From NCBI GenBank assembly GCA_051251595.1, contig JBPOFA010000015.1:1-64000 (forward strand): DNA of 64,000 nt. Reading direction: 5' to 3'. Made by a program: the position numbers and the translations under genes. Shown here one piece after another: positions 35,167-43,394 of the stretch (within the stretch, counting starts at the first letter, position 1; each line of letters begins with the position of its first letter). This DNA is from NORP110 sp051251595 (lineage in GTDB: Bacteria > Pseudomonadota > Alphaproteobacteria > Rhodobacterales > Rhodobacteraceae). A model generated the notes under the pieces. That model was not told where the DNA came from. It did not search any database and was given only the letters and a program-made list of their open reading frames with translations.

Positions 35167-36573
35167 TCACTCCATCACGTAGCCATAGGATCCGCCGAAG
35201 TCTTGTTTTGCGACTTCTCCTGCGGCGCCAGTGGTCGGGCGGTTGGTTGCAGCCGTTTTGCCAAACAAAAACAGTTCTGATTCTGTCGGCGGACGGATTC
35301 GGTCAGTGGGTAGGGCCAATGCCTCGCCCCGAGTGGGGGTCACCAAATGGGCCGTCACGATGATGACCAATTCTGATTGCTCGCGCTGATATTCGGCGCT
35401 GCGGAACAAAGACCCAAGGACTGGCACGTCGCCAAGCCAAGGAACTTGCCCCTTCAGGTCCCGGAAGTCGTCTGACAGAAGGCCGGCAATGGCAAAGCTT
35501 TCGCCATCACGCAATTCAACCGTTGAAGACGTATCGCGACGTTTGAAGGCGTTGATGGAAAACCCGTCGTTCTGAATAACGATACTGTTGTCAATTCCAG
35601 AAACCGCAGCTGACATGTCCAGGTTGATGATATCGCCATCAACCACCGTTGGTGTGAAGTTCAGTTCCACACCAAACGGTTTGTATTCGACGGTAATGCT
35701 GCCTTCGTCGCCGACGACTGGGATAGGATACTCACCACCTGCGAGGAATGTCGCCTCTTGACCGGACAGAGAGGTCAGGTTTGGTTCCGCCAAAGTCCGC
35801 ACGGCGCCTTCGTTTTCAAGGGCTTCTATGATCACGCCCATTTGGTAGCCACCAACGCTGCCGCCAATTGCCAAGACGCCAGCGGCTTCTCTTGTTCGGC
35901 GCACGGTTCCACCGCTCAGCGCGTTGCTCAGGTTGTTGCCCTGTGTGAATAAGCCCGATGCGCCGGCGCTGTTGTTGTTTCCAAAGAAAACGCTACTGCT
36001 CAGATTTTTACTGACGGATCTGCTCATCTCAGCAAAGCGAACCTTCAACATAACCTGTTGCTTGCCGCCAACCATCAAAAGGTTTGATACACGGTCTGGT
36101 GCATAGCGGTTTGCTAGGTCCAATGCGCGATCCAAACGCGCTGTGGACGAAACGATGCCGGACAAAACGATGCCGTCATTTGCTGTGCGCACTTCGATGC
36201 GTTCGCCTGGAAGAATTTGGCGCAGACGCTCTTTGAATTCTGCGATGTCTGGGCTGACCTGAACCTCGACATTTGTGATCAAGCTTCCGTCTGGTCCCAA
36301 AAGTGTCAGGGTTGTGCGCCCGGGGGCTTTGCCCAAGACGTACAAATTGCGGTCAGACAATGTGGAAATATCCGCAATGCCCGGGTTCGCAATTGAAACC
36401 TCTGCAAATGGAACGTCGGATTCAACGACCACCGCGCGGTTCATCGATACACGCAATGCGCTGGATGCAGTCCCCTCCATGATCTGGAGCGTTTCCGCAG
36501 TCCCTGTTGAAGCTGTGCTAACAGCCAATGAAAAGCCGAGTAGTGCGGCTTTAATGAATTTATCAATTTTCAT
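35167..36573 (-). CDS. cpaC: Tad outer-membrane secretin RcpA/CpaC
   Basis: A 468-residue secretin with signal peptide (about 1-26), a BON-type N-terminal domain (SDRNLYVLGKAPGRTTLTLL then DGIVLSGIVSSTARLDRAL), and the C-terminal secretin domain ending GDVPVLGSLFRS ... LVIIVTAHLVTP. It forms the outer-membrane channel of the Flp pilus. The start at 36573 (MKIDKF) begins the signal peptide; an upstream in-frame ATG at 36594 is rejected. Confidence 0.95.
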   Translation of the reverse strand: MKIDKFIKAALLGFSLAVSTASTGTAETLQIMEGTASSALRVSMNRAVVVESDVPFAEVSIANPGIADISTLSDRNLYVLGKAPGRTTLTLLGPDGSLITNVEVQVSPDIAEFKERLRQILPGERIEVRTANDGIVLSGIVSSTARLDRALDLANRYAPDRVSNLLMVGGKQQVMLKVRFAEMSRSVSKNLSSSVFFGNNNSAGASGLFTQGNNLSNALSGGTVRRTREAAGVLAIGGSVGGYQMGVIIEALENEGAVRTLAEPNLTSLSGQEATFLAGGEYPIPVVGDEGSITVEYKPFGVELNFTPTVVDGDIINLDMSAAVSGIDNSIVIQNDGFSINAFKRRDTSSTVELRDGESFAIAGLLSDDFRDLKGQVPWLGDVPVLGSLFRSAEYQREQSELVIIVTAHLVTPTRGEALALPTDRIRPPTESELFLFGKTAATNRPTTGAAGEVAKQDFGGSYGYVME

Positions 36574-36735
36574 GTGACCTGCCTCTCCGATCACGCCTCG
36601 TTACGGGTCATTTAAATCGCCCGTTTGAATGCACCATGCGTGAAACTGCAATTTATAGCAAGAATCAATCGTTTGAGAGGGGGTGTTTATGTGGATAAGT
36701 CGCAACACATCACAATATCTTGCGGGATTGCGAAA

Positions 36736-36759
36736 GGGCGGGCCAAATGTGGCCCGCCC
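36736..36759 (-). terminator. Rho-independent terminator between cpaB and the secretin gene
   Basis: A perfect 10-bp GC-rich stem (36736-36745 against 36750-36759) with a four-base loop starts eight bases beyond the cpaB stop on the minus strand. Only TTT follows, so termination may be partial. It divides the Tad operon and implies a promoter at 36574-36735 for the secretin and later genes. Confidence 0.75.
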
Positions 36760-36766
36760 AATCCAA

Positions 36767-37639
36767 TCAATTTTCTTCTTTGCAGGCAATCGGTGTCGTG
36801 ATGATTTCGGCGCCGCGACGTGTTCTGACCGAACATACTTTTGCAACCTCTGCCTCGACCACCTGACGTTCTTCAATCCCCAGCAAATCGCGACCGTCAA
36901 CTGTGACGCCGGCGATGGCATCTTCGTCCTCTGCGCCGACCAAGGACAGGGACAGACGTCCACTTGCCTGGGCCTGCGCAAGCGCTGCAACTTGAAGCGG
37001 GGTCGCCTCTACCGTCACTGTGCCCGCAATTGTTGGGTTGTTGCGGTCTTCATCGGCAATCTGGTCAATCGCCAAAAGTTTGACTTTTGATTCGATCAGC
37101 TTTGTAAGTTGCCCTGATCTGTTATCTGGCCCGCCGTCATAGTTGTTTTGACCTGTCCAATAGATGTCCACACGGTCACCAGGGCGCAGGAAGCCGGAAA
37201 CACCGGTGTTCACATCGACCTTGATCGCGAAGGCACGCATGCCTTTTGCCAAACGGGATGACACGCCAGCGTCTTCGCCGGGGCCGGTCACTTTGATGGC
37301 CATGATGGCCTCATCTTTTTCCATTGCGCGAATTACAGTGCGAAGCCCGGCTTCATCTTTTCCATTCGGAAACAAAGCCTCTTCGGTTTGAAACGCACCC
37401 CCTGGGATGGCGTTTACGGGCCAGCGGACGACGCGAATATCTTCGGGGCGCAAGCGTTCGCCATAGCGAATCGGCCGTGCCGAAATAAATACGTTTACCG
37501 TTTCTACCATCTGAGACCGTGCAGCGCGTTCCGCTGCAAGTTCAGCCTGATAGGCCCCAATATAGTCTTTGGCCATGTAAACTGCGAAACCCGCAAGCCC
37601 CATGCCAAGAACCAAAACAAATCCAAAAACCAACCGCAT
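36767..37639 (-). CDS. cpaB: Flp pilus assembly protein CpaB/RcpC
   Basis: A 290-residue protein with an N-terminal membrane anchor (FGFVLVLGMGLAGFAVYMA) and a SAF domain (INVFISARPIRYGERLRPED). RcpC proteins sit in the periplasm with the secretin and affect pilin modification or export. It lies 175 bases after the third flp gene and is followed by a terminator. Confidence 0.93.
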   Translation of the reverse strand: MRLVFGFVLVLGMGLAGFAVYMAKDYIGAYQAELAAERAARSQMVETVNVFISARPIRYGERLRPEDIRVVRWPVNAIPGGAFQTEEALFPNGKDEAGLRTVIRAMEKDEAIMAIKVTGPGEDAGVSSRLAKGMRAFAIKVDVNTGVSGFLRPGDRVDIYWTGQNNYDGGPDNRSGQLTKLIESKVKLLAIDQIADEDRNNPTIAGTVTVEATPLQVAALAQAQASGRLSLSLVGAEDEDAIAGVTVDGRDLLGIEERQVVEAEVAKVCSVRTRRGAEIITTPIACKEEN

Positions 37640-37814
37640 AATAATGCCCTCTCACATTTGGGTGTTGTCTCGCCTCATTCGGCGAGCGACACACCACACC
37701 TTCGGATTATGTTTGGCAGGGAATTGGGGCAGAAGATTGGACAAAGCTTGTCGGTGTCATGAATATCGCAAACACAGCCACTTGGCATGCAATATTCAAA
37801 TAACCGCAACTGGC

Positions 37815-38000
37815 CTAGTACGTGGCCACAGTTTTTGCCGAGAGATTCTGACCAAGCCCTGTTGAGTAGTCCAAGGCGCCATCACTGATCGTGGCGATGA
37901 CGGCCAGGCTCAATCCAATGATTGCTCCAGTCAGAACAACCCAGTCGACAGTGACAGCACCATCTTCATCTTTAGCGAAACGAGTCAAAAACAGTGTCAT
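37815..38000 (-). CDS. flp1: Flp pilin, divergent paralog
   Basis: A 61-residue Flp prepilin. A short leader ends in DEDG, then the mature part begins AVTVDWVVLTGAIIGL; its C-terminal half (DYSTGLGQNLSAKTVATY) differs from the other two pilins. The start at 38000 (MTLFLTRF) has a GGGAAAG site. It lies beyond a terminator from the other flp genes, so it probably has its own promoter. The leader-cleavage Gly is conserved, with Asp rather than Glu at position +5. Confidence 0.92.
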   Translation of the reverse strand: MTLFLTRFAKDEDGAVTVDWVVLTGAIIGLSLAVIATISDGALDYSTGLGQNLSAKTVATY

Positions 38001-38184
38001 GTCTTTCCCTTTTTCAATCAATACCCCGATCCCACCTGGGTCAATAATCCGAATATGTTCTAGATGGCGTTCAAGTGCAGCACGGATTGGGCCGAATTGC
38101 GTCCAAAACGTGGAGTTCCGCACCTAATTTGGAAACATTTGCAGTCCAAATCGTCCATTGTTGATAGAGCCCAATTAGACAAAG

Positions 38185-38216
38185 AAAAGCCGCGCTCGTT
38201 GCCAAGCGCGGCTTTT
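38185..38216 (-). terminator. Rho-independent terminator after the flp2-flp3 pilin pair
   Basis: A perfect 12-bp stem (38185-38196 against 38205-38216) with an eight-base loop, 22 bases downstream of the minus-strand pilin stop at 38239. On that strand the stem ends in TTTTCTTTG. It separates the highly similar pilin pair from the divergent pilin. Confidence 0.85.
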
Positions 38217-38238
38217 GATTTTCTTAGATAAGATCGAC

Positions 38239-38430
38239 TTAGTAAGTTGCGATCGTCTGGTTCGCCAAGTTTGAGCTGATTTTGTCTGCCAGGCTGGTTG
38301 TACCACCAGAAACAGATGTCAGAACTGCGATGCCAAGGCCAACGATTGCGGCTGTCAGAACAACCCAGTCAACAGTCACGGCGCCGTCTTCGTCACGTGC
38401 GAAGTTTTTTGCGATATTCAAAAGTGTCAT
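38239..38430 (-). CDS. flp2: Flp pilin
   Basis: A 63-residue Flp prepilin. Leader ending DEDG; mature protein AVTVDWVVLTAAIVGLG and C-terminus NQTIATY. The last 51 residues are identical to the neighbouring pilin at 38475-38666, while the first 12 differ. GGAG lies seven bases before the ATG. It is cleaved by CpaA and assembled by the Tad machine. Confidence 0.95.
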   Translation of the reverse strand: MTLLNIAKNFARDEDGAVTVDWVVLTAAIVGLGIAVLTSVSGGTTSLADKISSNLANQTIATY

Positions 38431-38474
38431 TTGTAGTCTCCGATTTCGAAATTTTGTAGTTCGCGTTTTGCGAA

Positions 38475-38666
38475 TTAGTATGTTGCGATTGTTTGGTTAG
38501 CCAGGTTCGAGCTGATTTTGTCAGCTAGGCTGGTTGTACCGCCAGATACAGATGTCAGCACTGCGATGCCGAGGCCAACGATGGCTGCGGTCAATACAAC
38601 CCAGTCAACAGTTACGGCACCATCTTCGTCGTTCTTAAAGTTGTTCAAGAGTGTGAACAGTTTCAT
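38475..38666 (-). CDS. flp3: Flp pilin, first gene of the Tad locus
   Basis: A 63-residue Flp prepilin, the first-transcribed gene of the locus. AAGGG lies seven bases before the ATG at 38666. Mature sequence is identical to the downstream pilin. A small dyad, TTCGC/GCGAA at 38460-38474, directly follows the stop and may be a processing or attenuation site before the second pilin. Confidence 0.95.
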   Translation of the reverse strand: MKLFTLLNNFKNDEDGAVTVDWVVLTAAIVGLGIAVLTSVSGGTTSLADKISSNLANQTIATY

Positions 38667-39026
38667 GTTATGTCCCTTCCAAAAAGTTCGTTTTCTCATT
38701 TCCACGTTACCTTGTCGGGTTCATCCGGTCGTTTTGGCTGACCCGAGCTCCGTCTTGGCATGTGCTTATATGGCCGTCTGAATGGGGCGAGAATTTGTCG
38801 CCTATCGTACAATTTTGTAGAGACCTAAAAAAACGTTAAAAAATACGTTAAGTCGTTGAAAATAGGTATTTTTAAAAAAATGGGTTCCGTTGGAGGGGGG
38901 CTGAGGTTGGCGACAAAGCACCCGGCAGGGTGGTATTATGCGCCGTTTGTGAACAGAAAACTGGCTTTGTGCTCGTTTTTTTGCGAATAATCTTATCAAA
39001 AGAATATTGAGGCAAAGAAGAACCGC
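38667..39026. other. Divergent control region between flp pilins and the transglycosylase gene
   Basis: A 360-base non-coding region holding the promoters of the pilin genes (leftward) and slt (rightward). 38820-38880 is very AT-rich. ACGTTAA occurs twice, 12 bases apart (38833-38839 and 38845-38851), with a related CGTTGAA at 38854-38860. This is close to, but not, the CtrA spacing TTAA-N7-TTAA (here N8). No gene is seen. Confidence 0.5.
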
Positions 39027-39923
39027 ATGAAGCGGACTATATTAACAGCAGTGTTAACTGCAGTCTTCGGCATCACTGATGGCGCTTTCGCACAGGAAGC
39101 GGCCCCAAATCGCGATTTTACGTTCCGCAGGGTGAAAGTCGGTGAACCCAAGACTGGCAGCCGGATCACGGTGCAAATCGATCCGGATGAACAACGCGCA
39201 TATATTACGCCGCCCAGACCTGTCACCAGAGAATACGACGCTGACAGTGAAATCGGCCCGCAGCCAGAGGCCCAATCGCCAAGCCTGCTGCCCGACACGC
39301 CGGAAATTAAGACGTCTGATGTGTTTGCCTGGTATTGGGCAAAAGTCTCACCCAGCTTGTCGGCTGGCAGCTCTGGGCGTCTTGAAGAGGCGGTGCAGTC
39401 CCTTAATGGTGGTCCAGATGGGCAAATGGTGGCCACGCCCCGTTTGCAAGATATGCAGAATATCGCGGCCGCCTATGGCATCGATATCCTAAAGGCGACG
39501 ATCGGAACGAAAGTGTCGCCTGCCTTTGTTTTGGCGGTCATTGGAATTGAATCCAGCGGCGATAGCACAGCACTAAGCCATGCAGGTGCTCAAGGCTTGA
39601 TGCAATTGATCCCGGCGACCGCTGAACGGTTCGGTGTTGCTGACAGCACGGACCCTGTTCAGAACATCAAAGGCGGTGTTGCATATCTGGACTGGTTGAT
39701 GAACAAATTCGGCAATGATCCAGTTCTGGTTCTGGCGGCCTATAATGCGGGCGAAAATGCTGTGTTGCGCAATGAGGGTGTTCCTCCGTATGACGAGACG
39801 CGGGCCTATGTCCCAAAAGTATTAGCGGCCTGGACTGTTGCGCGCGGCTTGTGCCTGACACCACCACAATTGATTTCGGACGGCTGCGTTTTTGCCGTCA
39901 AAGAGGCGAAGAATGACGGATAA
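39027..39923 (+). CDS. Lytic transglycosylase (SLT domain)
   Basis: A 298-residue periplasmic enzyme with signal peptide (ending FAQE at about 24) and a C-terminal SLT domain: IGIESSGDSTALSHAGAQGL includes the catalytic Glu, followed by GLMQLIPATAERFG and LVLAAYNAGE. It cleaves peptidoglycan glycan strands. Opposite to the Tad locus, it could open the wall for the pilus, but this is inferred from position only. Its 3' end overlaps the next gene by 11 bases. Confidence 0.9.
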   Translation: MKRTILTAVLTAVFGITDGAFAQEAAPNRDFTFRRVKVGEPKTGSRITVQIDPDEQRAYITPPRPVTREYDADSEIGPQPEAQSPSLLPDTPEIKTSDVFAWYWAKVSPSLSAGSSGRLEEAVQSLNGGPDGQMVATPRLQDMQNIAAAYGIDILKATIGTKVSPAFVLAVIGIESSGDSTALSHAGAQGLMQLIPATAERFGVADSTDPVQNIKGGVAYLDWLMNKFGNDPVLVLAAYNAGENAVLRNEGVPPYDETRAYVPKVLAAWTVARGLCLTPPQLISDGCVFAVKEAKNDG

Positions 39924-41355
39924 CACGAAACCACTGGTTCTGGATATTGATGGAACCTTTCTGAAAACAGACATGTTGTTTGAATGTTTCTGGGGCAGCC
40001 TGGGAAAACGGCCACTTGAAACATTATCCACTGCGCTGCGGAATTTCACCCGCCCGGCTGTTTTGAAACGCGAGCTGTCAGAGTTGGCGCAATTGCGCAC
40101 GGATTTGTTGCCGGTCAACGAAGATATCAAAGCTCTAGCGGATCAGAACCTGGAGGCGGGGCGGGAGGTTATCCTGGCCTCTGCTTCTGATGAGGCGCTG
40201 GTGTCGCAATTGGCCCGGGACCATGGCCTGTCAGAACAGATCTTTGCGTCCAATGGTCAACATAACCTCAAAGGAGCAGCCAAGGCAGGCGCGTTGGTCG
40301 ATGCATTTGGCGAAGCCGGATTTGACTATGCGGGCAATGAACCCGTTGATGTCCCCATCTGGGAGCATTCGCAAAACGTGGTTATGGTGGGGGACTACCC
40401 TGACATTCGCGACTCGCTGATACAGCAGGGCAAGACGGTGAGCGTTTTTGAAGGCGGCTGGCACTGGCGCGGTTTGATCAAGGCGATGCGGCCTCATCAA
40501 TGGGTCAAAAACGTTCTGCTTTTGCTGCCGATGCTGGCAGCGCATGATTTTAGTTTCTCAACCCTGTTGTTGGTGATTCTGGGCATAGCCGCATATTCGG
40601 CCGCAGCGTCGACTATATATATAGTCAATGATTTGCTTGATCTTGAGGCCGACCGGCTGCATGCGACCAAGCACAAACGCCCCTTCGCAAGCGGGGCTGT
40701 GCCGATCAGTATTGGAATGATCGCCTGTGCCGGGCTTGCGGTGATCGCCTTGGGCCTTGCTGCCTTTCTGGGGTGGGCGTTCTTTGCGGTTATCGTGGTC
40801 TATATGATCTTGTCTCTGGCCTATTCCCTGCGCCTCAAGCGGATGAGATGGGTCGATATCGCAATGCTGGCCACATTATATACACTGCGCGTCGTCGCGG
40901 GGGCCGCGGCGGGGCAGGTTGATGTGTCAGGCTTTATGCTGATCTTTATCTTTCCGGTGTTCATTGCTTTGGGCTGTGTCAAACGCATGACGGAACTGAC
41001 CCTGGCCACCAACGATGAACGTTTGCCCGGGCGCGGTTATGGCCGCAAGGACATCGGGGATCTGCTGAACATGGCAGGAATCGGTGTTGTCGGGGCGCTG
41101 TTGATCTTTTTCCTCTACACGCTTTCTGATCAAGCGAGAGAGCTTTACCCACAGCAATGGTTGCTTTGGGTGGCGATGATCCCGATTGCCATGTGGCTGA
41201 TCCGGATGGTTCGGCTGGGGTATTTCGGGCGGCAAGACTATGACCCGATCGTTTTCGCGATGCGCGACAAACGCGGGATTGGGCTTTTGCTGCTGACGCT
41301 GTCCCTGATGTTTTATTCTGCCGGGATTTGGCAGAACCTGCTTGGGCTAAATTGA
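39913..41355 (+). CDS. HAD-UbiA fusion, polyprenyl-phosphate phosphoribosyl (DPPR synthase-like) transferase
   Basis: A 480-residue fusion. Residues 1-185 are a HAD phosphatase-like domain with DIDGT (D11, D13) and GDYPDIRD (160-167). Residues 190-480 are a polytopic UbiA prenyltransferase with NDLLDLEAD (N239, D240, D243, D247) and RVVAGAAAGQVDVSGF. UbiA relatives of this class transfer phosphoribose to decaprenyl phosphate. The neighbours (DprE1/DprE2-like) support that reading. AGAGG precedes the ATG, which overlaps the transglycosylase gene. Homogentisate- or haem-type UbiA roles cannot be excluded. Confidence 0.75.
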   Translation: MTDNTKPLVLDIDGTFLKTDMLFECFWGSLGKRPLETLSTALRNFTRPAVLKRELSELAQLRTDLLPVNEDIKALADQNLEAGREVILASASDEALVSQLARDHGLSEQIFASNGQHNLKGAAKAGALVDAFGEAGFDYAGNEPVDVPIWEHSQNVVMVGDYPDIRDSLIQQGKTVSVFEGGWHWRGLIKAMRPHQWVKNVLLLLPMLAAHDFSFSTLLLVILGIAAYSAAASTIYIVNDLLDLEADRLHATKHKRPFASGAVPISIGMIACAGLAVIALGLAAFLGWAFFAVIVVYMILSLAYSLRLKRMRWVDIAMLATLYTLRVVAGAAAGQVDVSGFMLIFIFPVFIALGCVKRMTELTLATNDERLPGRGYGRKDIGDLLNMAGIGVVGALLIFFLYTLSDQARELYPQQWLLWVAMIPIAMWLIRMVRLGYFGRQDYDPIVFAMRDKRGIGLLLLTLSLMFYSAGIWQNLLGLN

Positions 41356-42084
41356 CAGCTTTTTAAAGATCGGTTCGGGAACGGATCGAATGATCATCAT
41401 GATATAACGCCAGAAAAAGGGCGTGTAGATCACGTTCTTTTTCTTTTTGACGGCTTTCAGAATGTCGTCGGCCACTTTTTCAGGGGGTGCGACCAGAATC
41501 AGCCCGTCCATGCCCCATGTCATTGCCGTATCCACCATACCCGGTTTGACCGTAACAACGTGACCACCAGAGCGTGTTAGTCTGTTGCGCAGGCCTGACA
41601 GATAGGTGTGAAACCCCGCCTTAGAGGCCCCATAGACATAGTTGCTCAGCCGGCCGCGATCGCCAGCAACAGAGCCGACACCAACGACAGTGCCGCCGCC
41701 GCGCGCCTCCATCACAGGGGCGAGGGCCTGCAAGAACTGGGTTGGGCCGGTGAAATTATCGTTGATGACGCCTGCTATCAGTGCGGGGTCTTCATCAATT
41801 GCGGATTGTTCCGGCATCGAGCCGACGAAAACCGCCGCATTGATTTGGCCTTCTTCTTTTTCCAGTCGCTTTATGATGGCCGCATAGCCGGACGGGTCGC
41901 GGGCATCAAAGCTGACAACCTCGGCCAAGGGGGCGCCACGTTCGGCGCAGTCCGATGCCGTGTTCTTCAGGTCCTCTTTGTCCCGGCCGGCCAAAAAGAC
42001 CGCGTCACCTTTTTCGGCAACACGCCGGGCAAAGGCGCGGGCAATCGACGAGGTCGCGCCAAGAATGATCCAGTTTTCCGTCAT
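41347..42084 (-). CDS. DprE2-like short-chain reductase
   Basis: A 245-residue SDR. The cofactor loop is LGATSSIA (8-15) and the catalytic residues are S138, Y151 and K155 in GVGSVAGDRGRLSNYVYGAS. The pattern and a hydrophobic C-terminal tail (FWRYIMMIIRSVP) resemble DprE2, the NADH-dependent partner that reduces the keto intermediate in polyprenyl-phosphoryl-ribose epimerisation. The start overlaps the DprE1-like stop (ATGA), so coupling is likely. Its 3' end overlaps the opposing UbiA gene by nine bases. Confidence 0.8.
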   Translation of the reverse strand: MTENWIILGATSSIARAFARRVAEKGDAVFLAGRDKEDLKNTASDCAERGAPLAEVVSFDARDPSGYAAIIKRLEKEEGQINAAVFVGSMPEQSAIDEDPALIAGVINDNFTGPTQFLQALAPVMEARGGGTVVGVGSVAGDRGRLSNYVYGASKAGFHTYLSGLRNRLTRSGGHVVTVKPGMVDTAMTWGMDGLILVAPPEKVADDILKAVKKKKNVIYTPFFWRYIMMIIRSVPEPIFKKLSI

Positions 42085-43394
42085 TTCGATTTCCTTAGCT
42101 TCAGCCGTCGGACCAGATCGGTGGTCAGTTTTCCTTCTGGGTCGGCTTTGGTCACGGCCGTCAGCCATTTGCCATGTTCAGGATACATCCCGGCCACGCG
42201 ATCCGGCGTGCAGAGCGCGTCTTTTGCGAAATAGATCCGGCCACCCGCATTTTCGGCCATCCGCTCCAATTCGCCGATCAGGCTGCGTGCGCCGCTGCGA
42301 TTTGGGAAATCCACAGCCAATGTATAGCCTTCCATCGGAAAGGACATATACCCCGCGCGCCCGGCCCCCATGCGTTTGAGAACCGCAAGAGGTGAGGCAA
42401 GGCCGGAATTGGCGATCAATTCCAGAATCCGGCGCAAGGTATCGGCCTGGTCCAAGGGAACCACGCATTGAAACTGATGAAAGCCGCGTTTGCCATATAG
42501 CCGGTTCCAATTGTGAATTTTGTCCAACGGGAAAAACGGATCGGTGATCGGTTTCACTGTGGTGCGGCCCTGGGAAGGGACGCGGCGGAAATAGGCCTCG
42601 TTGAACATGCGCACGATTGGGCCGGACAGGGCCCAGTGCGGTGCGTTGAACGGCACTTCTCTGGATTTCGATTTCGTCGGTGAAACCCCAGATGTGATTT
42701 CACCTTCTTCCAGAATACCGCGGCCCAGTTGGTCGCCTTTGGCGGTGGCGTCGACCCAACCGACTGTATAATCCGCAGTCGAGCCGTCGAGCACGGACAA
42801 AAACTCTTCCCAGCCGTCAATCCGCCGTTCCGTCAGGACCATCATGTCGCCCTTGCAGGGCATCAGCTGGATCGTCGCAGAGGCGATCATCCCGGTTTGG
42901 CCCATGCCGCCAACGGTGGCCTTGAAAAGATCAGGTGTTTTTTCCGGTGTGACTGTTTTTTTCTTGCCGTTTTGCAGCAGCGAAATTTCTGTCACATGCT
43001 GCCCAAAGGATCCGAGCACATGGTGGTTCTTGCCATGCACGTCATTGGCAATACAGCCGCCAATGGTTGCAAACCCAGTGCCCGGCATAACCGGCGGGAT
43101 CCAGCCGCGTGCAGCAAAGGCCAGCGCAAGGTCGCCGATTTGCACCCCGGCCTCTACGGTGACGCGGCCGATATCGCGGTCAAAAGCCAAGATTCGGGTA
43201 AAGCGCGTCATGTCGATCGCGCGGCCCGCATTGTTTAGCGCCACGTCGCCATAGGACCGCAACTGCCCAATCGCAGGGGCAGGGGTGTTGGCGGACAGCG
43301 CGACCAAATCACTTTGGCGTTCGGGGCGTGCAATTTCGGCTGTGGCCCGCAACGCGCGGCCCCAACCGGTGTATTCAGTGTTCTTCCAGCGCAT
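42081..43394 (-). CDS. DprE1-like FAD-dependent oxidase
   Basis: A 437-residue FAD_binding_4 protein. Features shared with mycobacterial DprE1 are RSYGDVALN (46-54), PGTGFATIGGCIANDVHGKN (104-123) with HH (124-125), and GGRIYFAKD (384-392), where K391 aligns with the catalytic Lys. DprE1 oxidises C2 of polyprenyl-phosphoryl-ribose. The position of the mycobacterial Cys hit by benzothiazinones appears to be A360 here (YTLAVDF). Its start lies inside the end of the upstream membrane-protein gene. Confidence 0.8.
   Translation of the reverse strand: MRWKNTEYTGWGRALRATAEIARPERQSDLVALSANTPAPAIGQLRSYGDVALNNAGRAIDMTRFTRILAFDRDIGRVTVEAGVQIGDLALAFAARGWIPPVMPGTGFATIGGCIANDVHGKNHHVLGSFGQHVTEISLLQNGKKKTVTPEKTPDLFKATVGGMGQTGMIASATIQLMPCKGDMMVLTERRIDGWEEFLSVLDGSTADYTVGWVDATAKGDQLGRGILEEGEITSGVSPTKSKSREVPFNAPHWALSGPIVRMFNEAYFRRVPSQGRTTVKPITDPFFPLDKIHNWNRLYGKRGFHQFQCVVPLDQADTLRRILELIANSGLASPLAVLKRMGAGRAGYMSFPMEGYTLAVDFPNRSGARSLIGELERMAENAGGRIYFAKDALCTPDRVAGMYPEHGKWLTAVTKADPEGKLTTDLVRRLKLRKSK

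Noticed and set aside
37760..37798. TGAATAT/ATATTCA inverted repeat between flp1 and cpaB
   Set aside because: Seven-base arms about 25 bases apart without T run or clear inner stem; too weak to call.
38836..38851. Full CtrA box before the flp genes
   Set aside because: The two TTAA cores are separated by eight bases rather than seven; kept only as a repeat, not as a called site.
38802..38999. A 65-residue minus-strand frame in the flp-slt intergenic region
   Set aside because: AT-rich, no ribosome site, no recognisable domain, and it covers the likely promoters.
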